From assembly GCA_933207985.1 (NCBI GenBank), contig OW240914.1:202592395-202656394 (forward strand): a DNA stretch of 64,000 nucleotides. Direction: 5' to 3'. Below the pieces are notes generated by a model that saw only the letters and a list, made by a program, of their open reading frames with translations, made no database searches and had not been told where the DNA came from. Below, piece by piece: positions 1 through 11,404 of the stretch; the first letter of the stretch is position 1; every line of letters starts with the position of its first letter. This DNA is from Pelobates cultripes. Its lineage: Eukaryota > Chordata > Amphibia > Anura > Pelobatidae. The position numbers and the translations under genes were made by a program.

Positions 1-147
1 CTTCCTAATGCTTGTGGAATGGTTTGTATCACCATACAAAGCCTCTGGCAAAGCTATTTAATTGTACCTGCTTGGATACATGCTGTTTCTATGGAATTGC
101 ATTAATGAGGATAGTAAGTAAATGAGTAAATGAGCATCGTCTGGAAA

Positions 148-200
148 TTAAAGGGATACTTCAGGCACCAATAAAACTTTAATGCATTTGATATGTTTTG
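148..200. repeat. possible T2-type MITE end
   Basis: A TTAA at 148-151 is followed by AGGGATAC and a CAGGCACC segment, resembling the left ends of the T2-type elements elsewhere in the window. No partner end was found nearby, so this is at best a fragment. Confidence 0.3.
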
Positions 201-294
201 GCATCATTAATATGCTGTATTTTCTGCATGATCAAATCTTTATAGTCTTTGCACAGAATAAATACATGTTTTACAGAATGCTGCATCATGATTT

Positions 295-410
295 TTTTTA
301 GATCCCCAGATGTTTTGGAACTGCACCCAAAATTTGCAATGCATCATGGGAGTTGTAGGTCTTCACCACCTAGGCATCTAATTTTTGGGGGCACCTGTGA
401 TCTCATATGA
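295..410. repeat. fragment of palindromic hAT-type MITE
   Basis: The stretch holds AGATCCCCAGATGTTTT, then GCATCATGGGAGTTGTAG, and ends in GGGGGCACCTGTG. The same blocks make up the hAT-type element at 52824-53437, whose terminal repeats also contain GTAGATCCCCAG. This copy is degraded and no TSD is visible. Confidence 0.4.
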
Positions 411-2597
411 CCTTTTTCAGGAGATTTTTATATATACATGGCTGAAAGGGTTGTGGAGCCTCACATGGTAAAACCTTACTATGAATTGTTATCTATAATA
501 ATATTGAAAATGGCATTCATTATATTACTGCCACCTGCTATTCTGTTATTGTCTACTTATTTCCATTAACTAAAGAGTTACATTAATTTGATAAAGTAAA
601 TTATCTATTATTTCAATATTCATATTATTTTCACGCAATAATGAAAATGAATGATAGTTTGCTATATATGTCTGTTACGTAATGGGTACTAATGAAAAAG
701 TGCGTTGAAACAAGACACAGTGTTCTTGATCTGTAATAGAAACATATTATTAGACATATTTTGTTTCTTCACACTATAAGAGAGTAAAATGTCCAAAGCA
801 CTTCTGTATAATGTCTTCTCTATTGACTAGTGTTTTTTTTCCTAAAAGAAATGACTGTCTTTTTTTTTTTTCCTCTCGGATTGAAATGTATTCATTCCCA
901 TGAGCTTACAATTTCCAATTCCCCCCCTCCTTTTCTGTGCACAGCCTTCTACTCTCTCAATCTCTATGACGCATGATCAGTACCAGTATTTCACAGCCTG
1001 CCCGGAACCTCATCTCCTTGCTATAATGAGCTAGATTTCTGAGTCAGGGAAGAAGACTTTCCTATTTGGCTCACAGGGAAGATGCTGATGGTGTAACCCA
1101 TCGGATTATCCTTTCAGCAATTCACTCTGTTCACGTTCCTAATTAGTGCTAGACTGCTGTTTGATTCGCTTGCTTTATTGGCTTGCATCGCTCTAATAAG
1201 TCTCACTCTCCCCTGCTTGTGTTTGCCATTCCCAGCAGCTGAAATCAGCCTTTTTAATTGCACCAGTCTAGGAGATCTCATTCAGGGCCCTCTTATTATC
1301 TCCCTCCCACAATAGAAGCTGGCAGAGCAGACTTTCAGCCTGAGGCTTCTCAGTATTACGTCTGCTTTATGAAGACTCACTCGAGCGACTGTGCTTCTCT
1401 CTCTGTCCAGATACTCCTTAGTTCTGGATGTCAAGAGAAGTCCAGGTCCAGCAGGTTTGTCCTAGCCTGTGGAGGACAGATGCTTTGCCCAGGGCAGTAA
1501 AGCAGAAAATAACTATCTGGTTGAATTAACCAGACACCCACAAAACACACTACTGTAAATCAGTCAGGGTAGAGAAAGGATGGTGGTCCTCTTCTCAAAG
1601 CAGAAGGATTCCTGTGTCATTACGCAAAACCTAGTGTTCAGTTTCTTTTTCTTTAGTTTTTTGCTTGTTTTCTGGTGTTATGTATTCATGAGGAGTTTGG
1701 ACACTTTTAACCTTTTTTGAGTTGCTTTCATTAGAATATAGAAGAGATTATAGTATTGTAAAGTGGTCTGTCTCTTTGGCTGAGAAGGGGTTCGATGCCA
1801 ATAGTATTTGTTTTGTTTCTTTGGCAAGGAAGTTGACCCTCATGGTCATGGGATTTTGTCTGGCAGAAAAATGGTTAATTGTCACAGTGGTGGGTTTCTG
1901 ATTCTCTAGCGGAAAGGGACTAAATGTCAAAGTTGGGGGGGTCTGTTTCTCAGCGGAGAGGTTGTTACATTTTACACTTACTGCATCTGTTTGTTTGTAA
2001 TAGAAGAGGCTTAAAGTGCATCTGTCATGTGAAAATTACATGGTTGCACTTTGCAGAGAATAACATTTCCTCCATAAGGTTGTACTAAGCAAATTGCTAG
2101 CAATTGCATAGTTTAAATGTTATTCATACTTTCTTGTTCTACCATTCATTCACTGCCCGGGCAAAAGCATAGTAATAATATGTTGCCAAAGAGCAGGTAG
2201 TTTTTGCATGTTTCAGCAGACAGGCTACAGACACGACAGGGTAAAAATGAATGAACAAATAAAACAAACTATTATCCCTCTTGAAATGGATACCCCCCTT
2301 CATTCATTCACACACAGGGAGGCACTGCATGATGTGAGACCTGCAAGGCAAGGTACACTGTAAGCACAATTATCATTACAATGTGCAGTATTGGCTTTTG
2401 TGCCACCATGACCTAAGTGCCTTCAACCAGTTAAATGTTAAACTCTTTTTGCAATGGTTTGCCTTCAGGGTTCCTATGTTCATATCACTAATGTGGAATT
2501 TACATTATGAAATTAGTGATATCAATTTTGGACACGTTTGGAAAGCATTTATTGGCTTAGCTCAACAACCAAAGTACTCAGTCATTGAATGAAGGTG
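411..2597. other. unique sequence; low-repeat block 900-1500
   Basis: No gene or repeat could be supported. About 900-1500 is less AT-rich, low in repeats and of high complexity, with homeodomain-like TAATTAG cores (1140-1147). It is the kind of sequence often found in vertebrate conserved non-coding elements, but conservation cannot be tested here. Small open frames in this stretch (80 aa or less) lack recognisable domains. Confidence 0.25.
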
Positions 2598-3081
2598 TTA
2601 AAACCACCATCTAGCCCCCTTGGGCCCATCATGCCTTCATAAATATAGCAAAATCTTACTGTATTCAAGCCTGAAGCTGTAGATCTGCATGTTGTTTGCC
2701 TCAGAAAAACAAGCTGTCTGCTGACATCATCAGAAGTGGTGGCCTGATTCAATCACAATGCTTCCCCATAGGATTGGCTGAGACTGACAAGAAGGCAGAT
2801 CAGGGCAGAGCCAGCACAATTCAAACACAGCCCTGGCCAATCAGCATCTCCTCATAGAGATGAATTGAATCAATGAATCTCTATGAGGAAAGTTCAGTGT
2901 CTGCATGCAGAGGGAGGATATACTAAATGTTTGGATGCATTTTAGGCAGCCATGACCGAGGAAGGATCTCTAACAGCTATCTGAGGAGTGGCCAGTGAAG
3001 TTTTCACTAGGCTGTAATGTGAACACTGCATTTTCAATTCAATAAGCTATAGTTGTTCTGGTGACTATAGTGTCTCTTTAA
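2598..3081 (-). repeat. T2/Kolobok-type MITE
   Basis: The right end reads TCTGGTGACTATAGTGTCTC then TTAA (3078-3081), the reverse complement of the TTAAAGGGACACTATAGTCA end at 47206. A TTAA at 2598-2601 is the likely left limit. Inside is a perfect 12-bp hairpin (2850-2861 with 2877-2888, CCTCATAGAGAT). The right half matches 47206-47415 in inverse orientation. Known T2 MITEs of Xenopus use TTAA targets and AGGRR ends. No coding capacity. Confidence 0.7.
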
Positions 3082-3479
3082 GGATCTGGAGTGTGTGTAG
3101 GCAGGAAACACTTGACAGAGCACGATTAGCTATAAGGCAGCCCTAAGGAGTTGCCTAGAGCCCAAGGTTTAGAGAGGGGCCCTGGTACCATCCAGTTGCT
3201 TAACCCACTTTACCATCCCTATATGAAGAATGAAGGGGAGGCCTCGAACTGGTGACATGCCTAGGACACCAACTGATTCTTTTCTAACACTTGGTTTGCG
3301 TCTAACCTTTTGAAAATGCCGAGGCATGACAAATGGGGCATGCTGGCACCATAATTACTAAAGTAGTCTTTAAACTTTAACCCTCTTTTTAGCATATTTT
3401 CTTTATATATAATATTGCTTAACTAAGGAAAGGAATTCTGTCTTTTAAAAAAAATTATAATAATAATTATTAAAAAAAA

Positions 3480-3483
<4 letters not shown>
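3082..3483. other. AT-rich unique sequence
   Basis: No feature seen apart from AT-rich low-complexity DNA near 3445-3483, immediately before the TA microsatellite. Confidence 0.3.

Positions 3484-3511
<28 letters not shown>
3484..3511. repeat. (TA)n microsatellite
   Basis: Alternating TA directly abutting the left end of a Tc1 element, whose TA target lies at the array edge. Confidence 0.9.
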
Positions 3512-3512
<1 letters not shown>

Positions 3513-4800
3513 CTAAACAAAATTATATATGCAACACTTTTGTTTTTGCCCCCATTTTTAATGAGCTGAACTCAAAGATCTAAGATTTTTTCTATACAGA
3601 CAAAATGCCGATATCTCTCAAATATTGTTCACAAATCTGTCTAAATCTGTGTTAGTGAGCACTTCTCCTTTGCCGAGATAATTCATCCACCTCACAGTTG
3701 TGGCATATCAAGATGCTGATTAGACAGCATGATGATTGCACAGGTGTGCCTTATGATGGCCACAATAAAAGGCCACTCTAAAATGTGCAGTTTTATCACA
3801 CAGCACAATGCCACAGATCTCGCTAGTTTTGAGGCAGCATGCAATTGGCATGCTGACTGCAGGAATGTCCACCAGAGCTTTTGCCCATGAATTAAATGTT
3901 CATTTCTCTACCATAAGCCATCTCCAAAGGCGTTTCAGAGAATTTGTCAGTACATCCAACCGGCCTCATAACCGCAGACCACGTGTAACCACACCAGCCC
4001 AGGACCTCCACATCCAGCATCTTTACCTCCACCTGGACAGCTGCTGCAACAATTGGTTTGCACAACCAAAGGATTTCTGCACAAACTGTCACAAACCGTC
4101 TCAGTGAAGCTCATCTGCATGCTTGTTGTCCTCATCGAGGTCTCGACCTGACTGCAGTTTGTTGTCATAACTGACTTGAGTGGGCAAATGAGGTGTTCTC
4201 TTCACGGATGAATCCCGTTTTTCACTGTACAGAGCAGATGGCAGACAGCGTGTATGGCGTCGTGTGGGTGAGCAGTTTGCTGATGTCAACGTTATAGATT
4301 GAGTCGCCCATGGTGGAGGTGGGGTTATGGTATGGGCAGGCGTATGTTATGGGCAACGAACACAGGTGCATTTTATTGATGGCATTTTGAATGCACAGAG
4401 ATACCGTGATGAGATCCTGAGGTCCATTGTTGTGCCATTCATCCACGACAAAAAGTAGCTTCCTATCCCTGTCTCTCTCCATACGCCGGTATTGCAGTTC
4501 ATTAAAAACATTAGTAAAACTGCACATTTTAGAGTTGCCTTTTATTGTGGCCAGCCTAAGGCACACCTTTGCAATAATCATGCTGTCTAATCAGCATCTG
4601 GATATGCCACACCTGTGAGGTGAATGGATTATCTCGTAAAGGAGAAGTGATCACTAACACAGATTAAGACAGATTTGTGAACAATATTTGAGAGAAATAG
4701 GCCTTTTGTGTACATAGAAAAAGTCTTAGATCTTTGAGTTCAGCTCTTGAAAAATGAGGGCAAAAGCAAAAGTGTTGCGTTTATAGTTTTGTTTAGTGTA
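3512..4800 (+). mobile_element. degenerate Tc1-family transposon, copy 1
   Basis: The ends are inverted copies: ACTAAACAAAATTATA at the left and the inverse TATAGTTTTGTTTAGT at the right, next to TA. The subterminal AACACTTTTGTTTTTGCCC and GAGCTGAACTCAAAGATC are shared with the element at 14356-15931, so both belong to one family. At about 1.3 kb it is shorter than that copy (about 1.58 kb) because most of the 3' half of the transposase is missing. A 49-bp foreign patch (4455-4503) sits at the deletion site. Confidence 0.9.
3808..4450 (+). pseudogene. Tc1 transposase pseudogene (copy 1)
   Basis: The first 99 codons from ATG 3808 are open and encode the N-terminal paired-like helix-turn-helix DNA-binding region, with ELNVHFSTISHLQRRFREF and NRPHNRRPRV segments typical of Tc1 transposases, which cut and paste DNA at TA sites. 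The frame then breaks. The first catalytic motif (TDESRFSLYRADG) is readable near 4200-4230, but the second Asp motif (QHDNA) and the third acidic motif (SPIEHVW) are deleted. A full family member has about 330-340 residues. This copy cannot make active enzyme. Confidence 0.85.
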
Positions 4801-5011
4801 TATTTAGCATTTTCATTTAATTTATACAAGGAAGTAGAACATTGCAATACAAAGAAGAACCATCTCAAGCATGGGCATCCGCAGGAATTTTTCCGGGGGG
4901 AGGGGCATAATTGTAATGACATCCATGCTTGGTACCTTTTTGACAGTGTCATAAAACAGAAGGGGCATAGTCATTATCACATAAAGCCAGGGTGAATAGC
5001 GTTTTCAGAAC

Positions 5012-5063
5012 TATGGTGTCAGGAATACATGTTTGTATTCCTGACACCATAGTGTTCCTTTAA
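5012..5063. repeat. T2-type terminal hairpin
   Basis: An inverted repeat (CTATGGTGTCAGGAATACA and its complement) is followed by GTTCCTTTAA, with TTAA at 5060-5063. Subterminal hairpins of this kind mark a T2 subfamily; a weaker version lies at 54555-54595. Only one end is present. Confidence 0.55.
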
Positions 5064-5068
5064 GCAAA

Positions 5069-5559
5069 TTAAAGGAACATTCTGGTCACCATAACAACTT
5101 TATCTAAATGAATATGCTATAAGGCCAGGAAGCCCCTGGGTGCTCTCTTTCCTATAAGGGATTAAACCGCTTTAATGGTTTAACCCCAAAAGCTTCCTCC
5201 AGCTCCAGGTCACTCAGTGGTATTCGGCTTCTGAAACAGAGTGCCAGGAAGTGCAGATTGACGTCAGGCATGGATGCCGCTGATTGGCTAGAGTGGACAG
5301 TTGACGCTCTAAGACAATCGCTAGTTCCCGGTTCATAAAAATGTTTTACTTTTTTGCCAGCTGACCGCTCTTGCCAATGAGCGACACCCCTACCCAGCGG
5401 CACTCTGTGCTTCCTGACACTCAGTAAATAAAAGTGAACACATTAACATTGATATTTATTTTTACCTGGGGAGATGAGAAGGTACAGAGTTTCCCTGCCA
5501 GGCCCAGGTACCAAAGCCTTATGATGTGGTGTCCAGTATAAAGTGGAAGGTTCACTTAA
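5069..5559 (+). repeat. T2-type element, GGTTTAACC subfamily
   Basis: It starts TTAAAGGAACATTCTGGTCA and probably ends at TTAA 5556-5559 (GGTTCACTTAA, divergent). Internal blocks (GGTTTAACC, a gctcca run, GCTCTAAGACAATCG) recur at 22975-23292, showing a shared family. It lies inside the hAT-like element. Confidence 0.5.
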
Positions 5560-5864
5560 TTTGCTCCAATCTCCTTTTCTTCTCCTTCATTTGACAGTCT
5601 TCTTTTTCTTCTGACACTGTCTTCTATCCTTGGCTCCTTTTGCTCCTTTACCTTTCTGCTACTTTCTGCTTATTTTGCGCACTTCTGCTCCTTTCTCATT
5701 CTGATCCCTTTCTGCTCTTTGCAGACCCTTTCTGCTCCTTCTTCTACTTTACCTTTGTGCTCCTTGCAGACCATTTGTGCTCCTTTACCTTTGTGCTCCT
5801 TCTGTCCCTTTCTGCTCTTTGCAGACCCTTCCTTTTCCTTGCAGACCCTTCCTGCACCTCCCTA

Positions 5865-6345
5865 ATCTATAGGCTTCCCCCCATGCCCCACTTCCCTAAT
5901 CTATAGGCTGCGCCCATGCCTCACTTCCCTAATCTATCGGCTGCCCCCCCATGCCTCACTCCCCTAATCTCTATAGGCTGCCCCCCATGCCTCACTCCCC
6001 TAATCTCTATAGGCTGCCCCTATGCCTCACTCCCCTAATCTCTATAGGCTTCCCCCCCTTGCCTCACTCCCTTAATCTCTATAGCCTGCCCCCACATGCC
6101 TCACTCCCCTAATCTCTATAGGCTGCCGCCCCATGCCTCACTCCCCTAATCTCTATAGGCTGCCCCCCATGCCTCACTCCCCTAATCTCTATAGGCTGCC
6201 CCCATGCCTCACTCCCCTAATATGGCTGCCCCCATGCCTCACTCCCCTTATCTATAGGCTGCCCCCATGCCTCGCTCCCCTTATCTATAGGCTATCTCCC
6301 CCCCATCCCTCACTTACCTGATCTGTAGGTTGCCCCCCATCCCTC
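5865..6345 (+). repeat. C-rich minisatellite, unit about 30-36 bp
   Basis: More than a dozen tandem units built from CCTCACTCCCCTAATCT and CTATAGGCTGCCCCCATG with length variation at the C runs. The short frames through it (repeated PHSPNLYRLPP peptides) are products of the repeat and not genes. Confidence 0.9.
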
Positions 6346-6569
6346 ACTTACTGTAGGCTGTCTCTGTTGCCTGCATGTGCTGCTCCCCTGTGGATTCAGT
6401 CAGCAGAGAGAAGCAGGGATAAGATGTAGCTTCCTATTCCTGTCTCTCTCCATACGCCGGTATTGCAGTTCATTTTCAATCTCACACAAAAAATATCAGA
6501 ACAAGCTGAAAAATCCAGGGGGGAGCAAGTGCTCCCCTTTGCCACCCCCCTCCCCCACGGACGCCCATG

Positions 6570-7264
6570 ATCTCAAGTACGTAGGATGAAGGCATTGCAT
6601 GTGTCAGACAATACAATTTGCTTAGAACAAGGTCGTAGAATCAGTGGTATCCCTGAATATATGAATAGTGATGCATCCATTAGTCAAGGTTCTTTTAGGG
6701 GCAAAAAACCTGGCCCTGACCATAGACTGTGAATGGTGAGTATGTACCTGACTCTTGTGCTGGTTTTATTTGGCGTATAGTAATTGACAGTACTAATCCA
6801 TCAGTTTCAATAATAGCGATTAATGGAAATAAGTAGTAGTGTTATATTATGGTTCTGCGTTATCGATATGTATAAATTGGCGGGAAAAGGAAAGAAAGGG
6901 AACCTACGAGCCTGCAGTCCGTATCCCCACCCGAAATAAAAACATTATAACAAAGTCTTTGCAATCAGTGCAATAGATTCTCCCTCATGCTGTTTCAAGA
7001 AACCATTATACAGGGTGCTTATAGGCACAATTTCATCAATCAATGATCATATTTTTTGCTTTATAAAAAAAATAACATTTGTACAGTAGATAGCATGCAG
7101 CTTCATCTAAAAAACACTCATTCAAAAATCAGTGAAATTGTATATCTATGAAATGTATTTATATATTTCCCAAGTTCAAGTTCCCAGTGCTGCTTTTGTT
7201 TATACACTGCGCTATGCCTAACCTTCCCCCCCCCACCCCCGCTCCCCCTAAGATCATGATGCCT
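6570..7264. other. unique sequence
   Basis: No gene, repeat boundary or RNA could be supported. The far right becomes C-rich (about 7225-7250) at the start of the dispersed repeat. Confidence 0.3.
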
Positions 7265-7510
7265 GGTTGCATGGTAAAAGGGGTGGACCAGTGATGCAAA
7301 TCATGTCACTGTCCAAAGGGGCGGACCCACCTTTCAGTCGATTAGGCCAGCCGCCATAGAGAGGTTTCAGCTCTCTCTTACGTGGTGTAAGTGCATTTAA
7401 TGATGTGCTCGCACTAAGCTTTCAGGAAACTGTGTGGTATCGCAGGACAGGATCCTAAAATAGGGACTGTCCTGGTGAAATCAGGATGATTGGAAGGCCT
7501 GCTGCAGGCG
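7265..7510 (+). repeat. dispersed repeat shared with 45495-45790
   Basis: Shared blocks are GACCAGTGATGCAAATCATG and GTAAGTGCATTTAATGATG, found again with changes at 45507-45530 and 45705-45730 in the same order. Family unknown; ends and TSD not resolved. Confidence 0.5.
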
Positions 7511-8042
7511 AAAAGCAACACATTCATACCAGGTAGAAGCCCACCAAAAAGAATCCTCTTGTTTGGGTGTATGTAATTTGCAAATCCCATAAACCTGTGT
7601 CCAGTAGAGGTTTATGGAATAAATAGTGCTGGCCTCAGCCACCGTTGTGAACTCTATGTACCATAACATATGCAATTAGATTAGGATGTTATAATGCTAG
7701 ATTTACCCATTGAAGTCAATTCCACACTTGTCTCTTTATAGCAGACCAATGATTTTTAATAAACAATGAATTGTGGTGAATAGATAACCAGATTGCAAAA
7801 CTGTGATCAAACTAGCCAAACTGTAAAAATAACTGAGATAAAAACAATGTAAATTTATATTTTGGTCTGCAATATTTTTCCAAGTCATGATATTTCACAA
7901 TTTAGTAAATACGTACATGTTCCTGTATGATAGGGCCTTTTTCAGTTGGGCCATAGGTCCCTGGATAAAATCTTCAGCTCTCACGACATTTACACTTATT
8001 AGGGATGTTACTTTCTACTAGTGGTATGGCTTCACAGAGATG

Positions 8043-8044
<2 letters not shown>
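7511..8044. other. unique sequence
   Basis: AT-rich, no feature seen. A 64-codon minus-strand frame at 7481-7675 has no recognisable domain. Confidence 0.3.

Positions 8045-8091
<47 letters not shown>
8045..8091. repeat. (TA)n microsatellite
   Basis: Alternating TA, interrupted once by G, running into the left terminus of the Tc1 element; a matching TA run resumes at its right end (9650-9674). Confidence 0.9.
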
Positions 8092-9649
8092 CACTGCTCA
8101 AAAAAATAAAGGGAACAGTTAAACAACACAATGTAACTCCAAGTCAATCACACTTCTGTGAAATCTAACTGTCCACTTAGGAAGCAACACTGAGTGACAA
8201 TTAATTCCACATGCTGTTGTGCAAATGGGATAGACAACAGGTGGAAATTATAGGCAATTGGCAAGACACCCCCAATAAAGGAGTGGTTCTGCAGGTGGTG
8301 ACCACAGACCACTTCTCAGTTCCTATGCTTCCTGGCTGATGTTTTGGTCACTTTTGAATGCTGGCGGTGCTTTCACTCTAGTGGTAGCATGAGACGGAGT
8401 CTACAACCCACACAAGTGGCTCAGGTAGTGCAGCTCATCCAGGAAGGCACATCAATGCATGTTGTGGCAAGAAGGTTTGCTCTGTCTGTCAGTGTAGTGT
8501 CCAGAGCATGGAGGCGCTACCAGGAGACAGGCCAGTACATCAGGAGACGTGGAGGAGGCCGTAGGAGGGCAACAACCCAGCAGCAGGACCGCTACCTCCG
8601 CCTTTGTGCAAGGAGGAACAGGAGGAGCACTGCCAGAGCCCTGCAAAAGGACCTCCAGCAGGCCACAAATGTGCATGTGTCTGCTCAAACAATCAGAAAC
8701 AGAATCCATGAGGGTGGTATGAGGGCCCGACGTCCACAGGTGGGGGTTGTGCTTACAGCCCAACACCGTGCCGGACGTTTGGCATTTGCCAGAGAACACC
8801 AAGATTGGCAAATTCACCACTGGTGCCCTGTGCTCTTCACAGCACATGTGACAGACGTGTCAGAGTCTGGAGACGCCATGGAGAACGCTCTGCTGCCTGC
8901 AACATCCTCCAGCATGACTGGTTTGGCAGTGGGTCAGTAATGGTGTTGGGTGGCATTTCTTTGGGGGCCGCACAGCCCTCCATGTGCTCGCCAGAGGTAG
9001 CCTGACTGCCATTAGGTACCGAGATGAAATCCTCAGACCCCTTGTGAGACCATATGCTGGTGCGGTTGGCCCTGGGTTCCTCCTAATGCAAGACAATGCT
9101 AGACCTCATGTGGCTGGACTGTGTCAGCAGTTCCTGCAAGACGAAGGCATTGATGCTATGGACTGGCCCACCCGTTCCCCAGACCTGAATCCAATTGAGC
9201 ACATCTGGGACATCATGTCTCGCTCCATCCACCAACATCACGTTGCACCACAGACTGTCCAGGAGTTGGCAGATGCTTTAGTCCAGGTCTGGGAGGAGAT
9301 CCCTCAGGAGACCATCCGCACCTCATCAGGAGCATGCACAAGCATTGTAGGGACGTCATACAGGCACGTGGAGGCCACACACACTACTGAGCCTCATTTT
9401 GACTTGTTTTAAGGACATTACATCAAAGTTGGATCAGCCTGTACTGTGTTTTTCCACTTTAATTTTGAGTGTGACTCCAAATCCAGACCTCCATAGGTTG
9501 AAAAATTTGATTTTCATTTTTTAATTTGTGTGTGATTTTGTTGTCAGCACATTCAACTATGTAAAGAACAAAGTATTTCAGAAGAATATTTAATTCATTC
9601 AGATCTAGGATGTGTTATTTTTGTGTTCCCTTAATTTTTTTGAGCAGTG
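8092..9649 (+). mobile_element. Tc1-family transposon, copy A (1.56 kb)
   Basis: The terminal inverted repeats start CACTGCTCAAAAAAATAAAG and end in the inverse TTTTTTTGAGCAGTG, with TA on both sides. Length and layout (about 300-bp leader, one transposase frame, 3' tail) are those of a complete Tc1 element. Very similar elements are known from fish, lampreys and frogs, which suggests horizontal spread of this family. The copy at 19788-21650 is a close relative. Confidence 0.95.
8389..9390 (+). pseudogene. Tc1 transposase pseudogene (copy A)
   Basis: ATG 8389 begins the expected MRRSLQPTQ start; a longer in-frame ATG at 8344 lies in the leader. Helix-turn-helix DNA-binding regions ([28 protein letters not shown]; an Arg-rich [14 protein letters not shown] linker) are intact. 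A 22-bp deletion near 8840, relative to the copy at 20820, removes the first catalytic Asp motif and shifts frame. A missing G near 8965 shifts it again, and a further base is missing near 9319. The second Asp (MQDNARPH) and the terminal Glu (SPDLNPIEHIWD) remain at about 9090 and 9180-9215. Inactive. Confidence 0.92.

Positions 9650-9674
<25 letters not shown>
9650..9674. repeat. (TA)n microsatellite
   Basis: Continuation of the TA array on the right of Tc1 copy A. Confidence 0.85.
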
Positions 9675-9680
<6 letters not shown>

Positions 9681-10980
9681 TTTATTTTTAACACATATTT
9701 ATATATGTGTGTTACAAATAAAAGTATAACCCAATACCAGAGATTAAGCTATAAAAACACAATTGATGTAAATTGGCAGCTACAAGAAGATGATGCAGTA
9801 TTGCACTTAAGGCTGTGTTCAAGTGTAAATAATATTAAAGCCTTTTCTCCTTTTCAATAAATTACTCATCTTCTTTTTACAGTCGAGCCTTGAAAATAAG
9901 TATTATTGGATAATCTAATCCACAGCATAGAAGGTTGGATATCTTCATGGAGAAATAAGGGTTTTTCTAACTGAAATGCAAAAAGCAGATGATTGTATAT
10001 GGCAAAATCAATGTCTTGCCCATGAGCTTGACTTTTTGTAGATTATATTTTTAGCTGGCACCTTAATTACATTGAAATTAAAACTGGTTCGGTCCCAGTT
10101 GTTGGGCTTTGTAGATGTTGTACTGCTGCGGCTGTAAAGATCTAAGTTTATAAAAAAAAAATACACATTTTTTTTAAATCTCACAAGGCTACTTAAAATT
10201 ACCTCTGTAACTACATAAAGGGATCTAAGATTAAGATCTAAGGCTCTTTTGAGATGTAATGCGTTTGTGACCAAGGCCTTTTGACACTTTTTGCCATGTT
10301 TCCATTCTAACACAATTTTACCCTTTCTGTTTAAGTGAACCCATAAATATATATAATTTTATAGAAGATATAGGGATTTCTATTGATACTAAATACAATT
10401 GATAGAATGTTATTTTTTTTTTATTTTTTTTTAGTTGGGTTTTTTTCAACACTAATGCAACTAAAGAAAAAAAACTGAAATGATTTACTAATTAGTCCTA
10501 ATTGTTAATATGCTAAATATGTTTAAGATTTGAATACATTTTGGTAGTTCTAGATAAAACATTGCAAGGAGTTTGTTACAGTTTTAATAGTAGTCAGAGA
10601 GTCAGGCTATTTTTCTAGTGTTTTTACAATTTTGTGAAAATTTTTATTAAACTATTTCATCACGAAGCCTAGTCACATCTGTCTTATATCTAATTTTTTT
10701 GTTTTTCACGTTTTATTTTGATGGGGTATTTCACAGACCACATGTGTCTCTCTATTGAGTATTGTGTACTGCTACTGTACTTGACTACAGTGATACCCCA
10801 TGTGTATACATTTGCCAGGTGTTTGAGGGTCTTCTAGGATCAAATAACAAATATGCTCTAACTTTGACATGCCTTTTTCCATACTTACTGTGGATGCAAC
10901 TTGATGAAATAACACTATTTGTGTCATTGTATTGAGTTGCGTCAAACACTGATGCCATTAGTAAACCTAAGGGTAGGGAC
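9675..10980. other. AT-rich unique sequence
   Basis: Homopolymer T and A runs and no supported feature. A 101-codon minus-strand frame (10008-10313) shows no recognisable motif. Confidence 0.3.
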
Positions 10981-11065
10981 CTCTAGTCCTAACACCAACC
11001 CTACCTATACAACTAACCCTTACACCAACCTTAACCCTGCTTATAAAAGCAAACCTAACCTAAAT
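10981..11065. repeat. degenerate telomere-like (CCCTAA)-type repeat
   Basis: A run of imperfect CTAACNC and CCTAACC units (for example CCTAACACCAACCCTAC). Too degenerate to be a functional telomere; similar to the longer block at 38860-39135. Confidence 0.5.
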
Positions 11066-11390
11066 CCTTACCATAATTCTCACAATAATGTTACCGCTCA
11101 CTCTACCAGAGGGATTCCCTCTGTTGATGTCAGTAAGGGATTTCTCAGCTCGCACGTTGTGAGCACTCTGCACTTGAAGGCTGCAGCATGAGTGCAGTCT
11201 CCCTCTCATGCCACAGCTCTTGCATGTTGTCCCTGTGAATCACACTGTGATCGGTGCTGGGCTGTGCCAGCTGCATCATTGTTGGCAAGGGGGTATGCAG
11301 GGAGACCTGACCCTTTTCAATCACCAGGGGTCTCACTCTGTCCCTTGCAAGATTGGAATCCTGGAGACTCACGCAGCTGATCTGTCAGTC
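11066..11390. other. unique sequence
   Basis: No supported feature; overlapping short frames on both strands lack recognisable domains. Confidence 0.3.
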
Positions 11391-11404
11391 TGGGTCCTCT
11401 AATT

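Larger units (their letters stand above)
4870..6569. mobile_element. hAT-like non-autonomous element with minisatellite
   Basis: An exact 8-bp direct repeat ATCTCAAG flanks it (4862-4869 and 6570-6577). The ends are inverted: CATGGGCATCCG at the left, and CGGACGCCCATG at the right (inverse CATGGGCGTCCG). An 8-bp duplication and CA-initial ends fit the hAT superfamily. It has no transposase frame. It carries a T2-type element (5069-5559), a hairpin T2 end (5012-5063) and a minisatellite (5865-6345). Its 3' part shares 49 bp with Tc1 copy 1. Confidence 0.75.

Noticed and set aside
1780..1810. GGTTCGATGCC, resembling a tRNA B box
   Set aside because: No A box at the right distance and no cloverleaf or acceptor stem could be formed.
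5865..6345. Regular repeats with variable spacers, resembling a CRISPR array
   Set aside because: The units vary in length and run directly into one another without unique spacers; the context is an animal transposon. It is a minisatellite.
8452..8847. 131-codon minus-strand frame, and 20431-20913 likewise
   Set aside because: Antisense shadows of the Tc1 transposase; similar to each other only because the elements are related.
10981..11065. True interstitial telomere
   Set aside because: Units are too irregular; only TAAC and CCCTA fragments agree.
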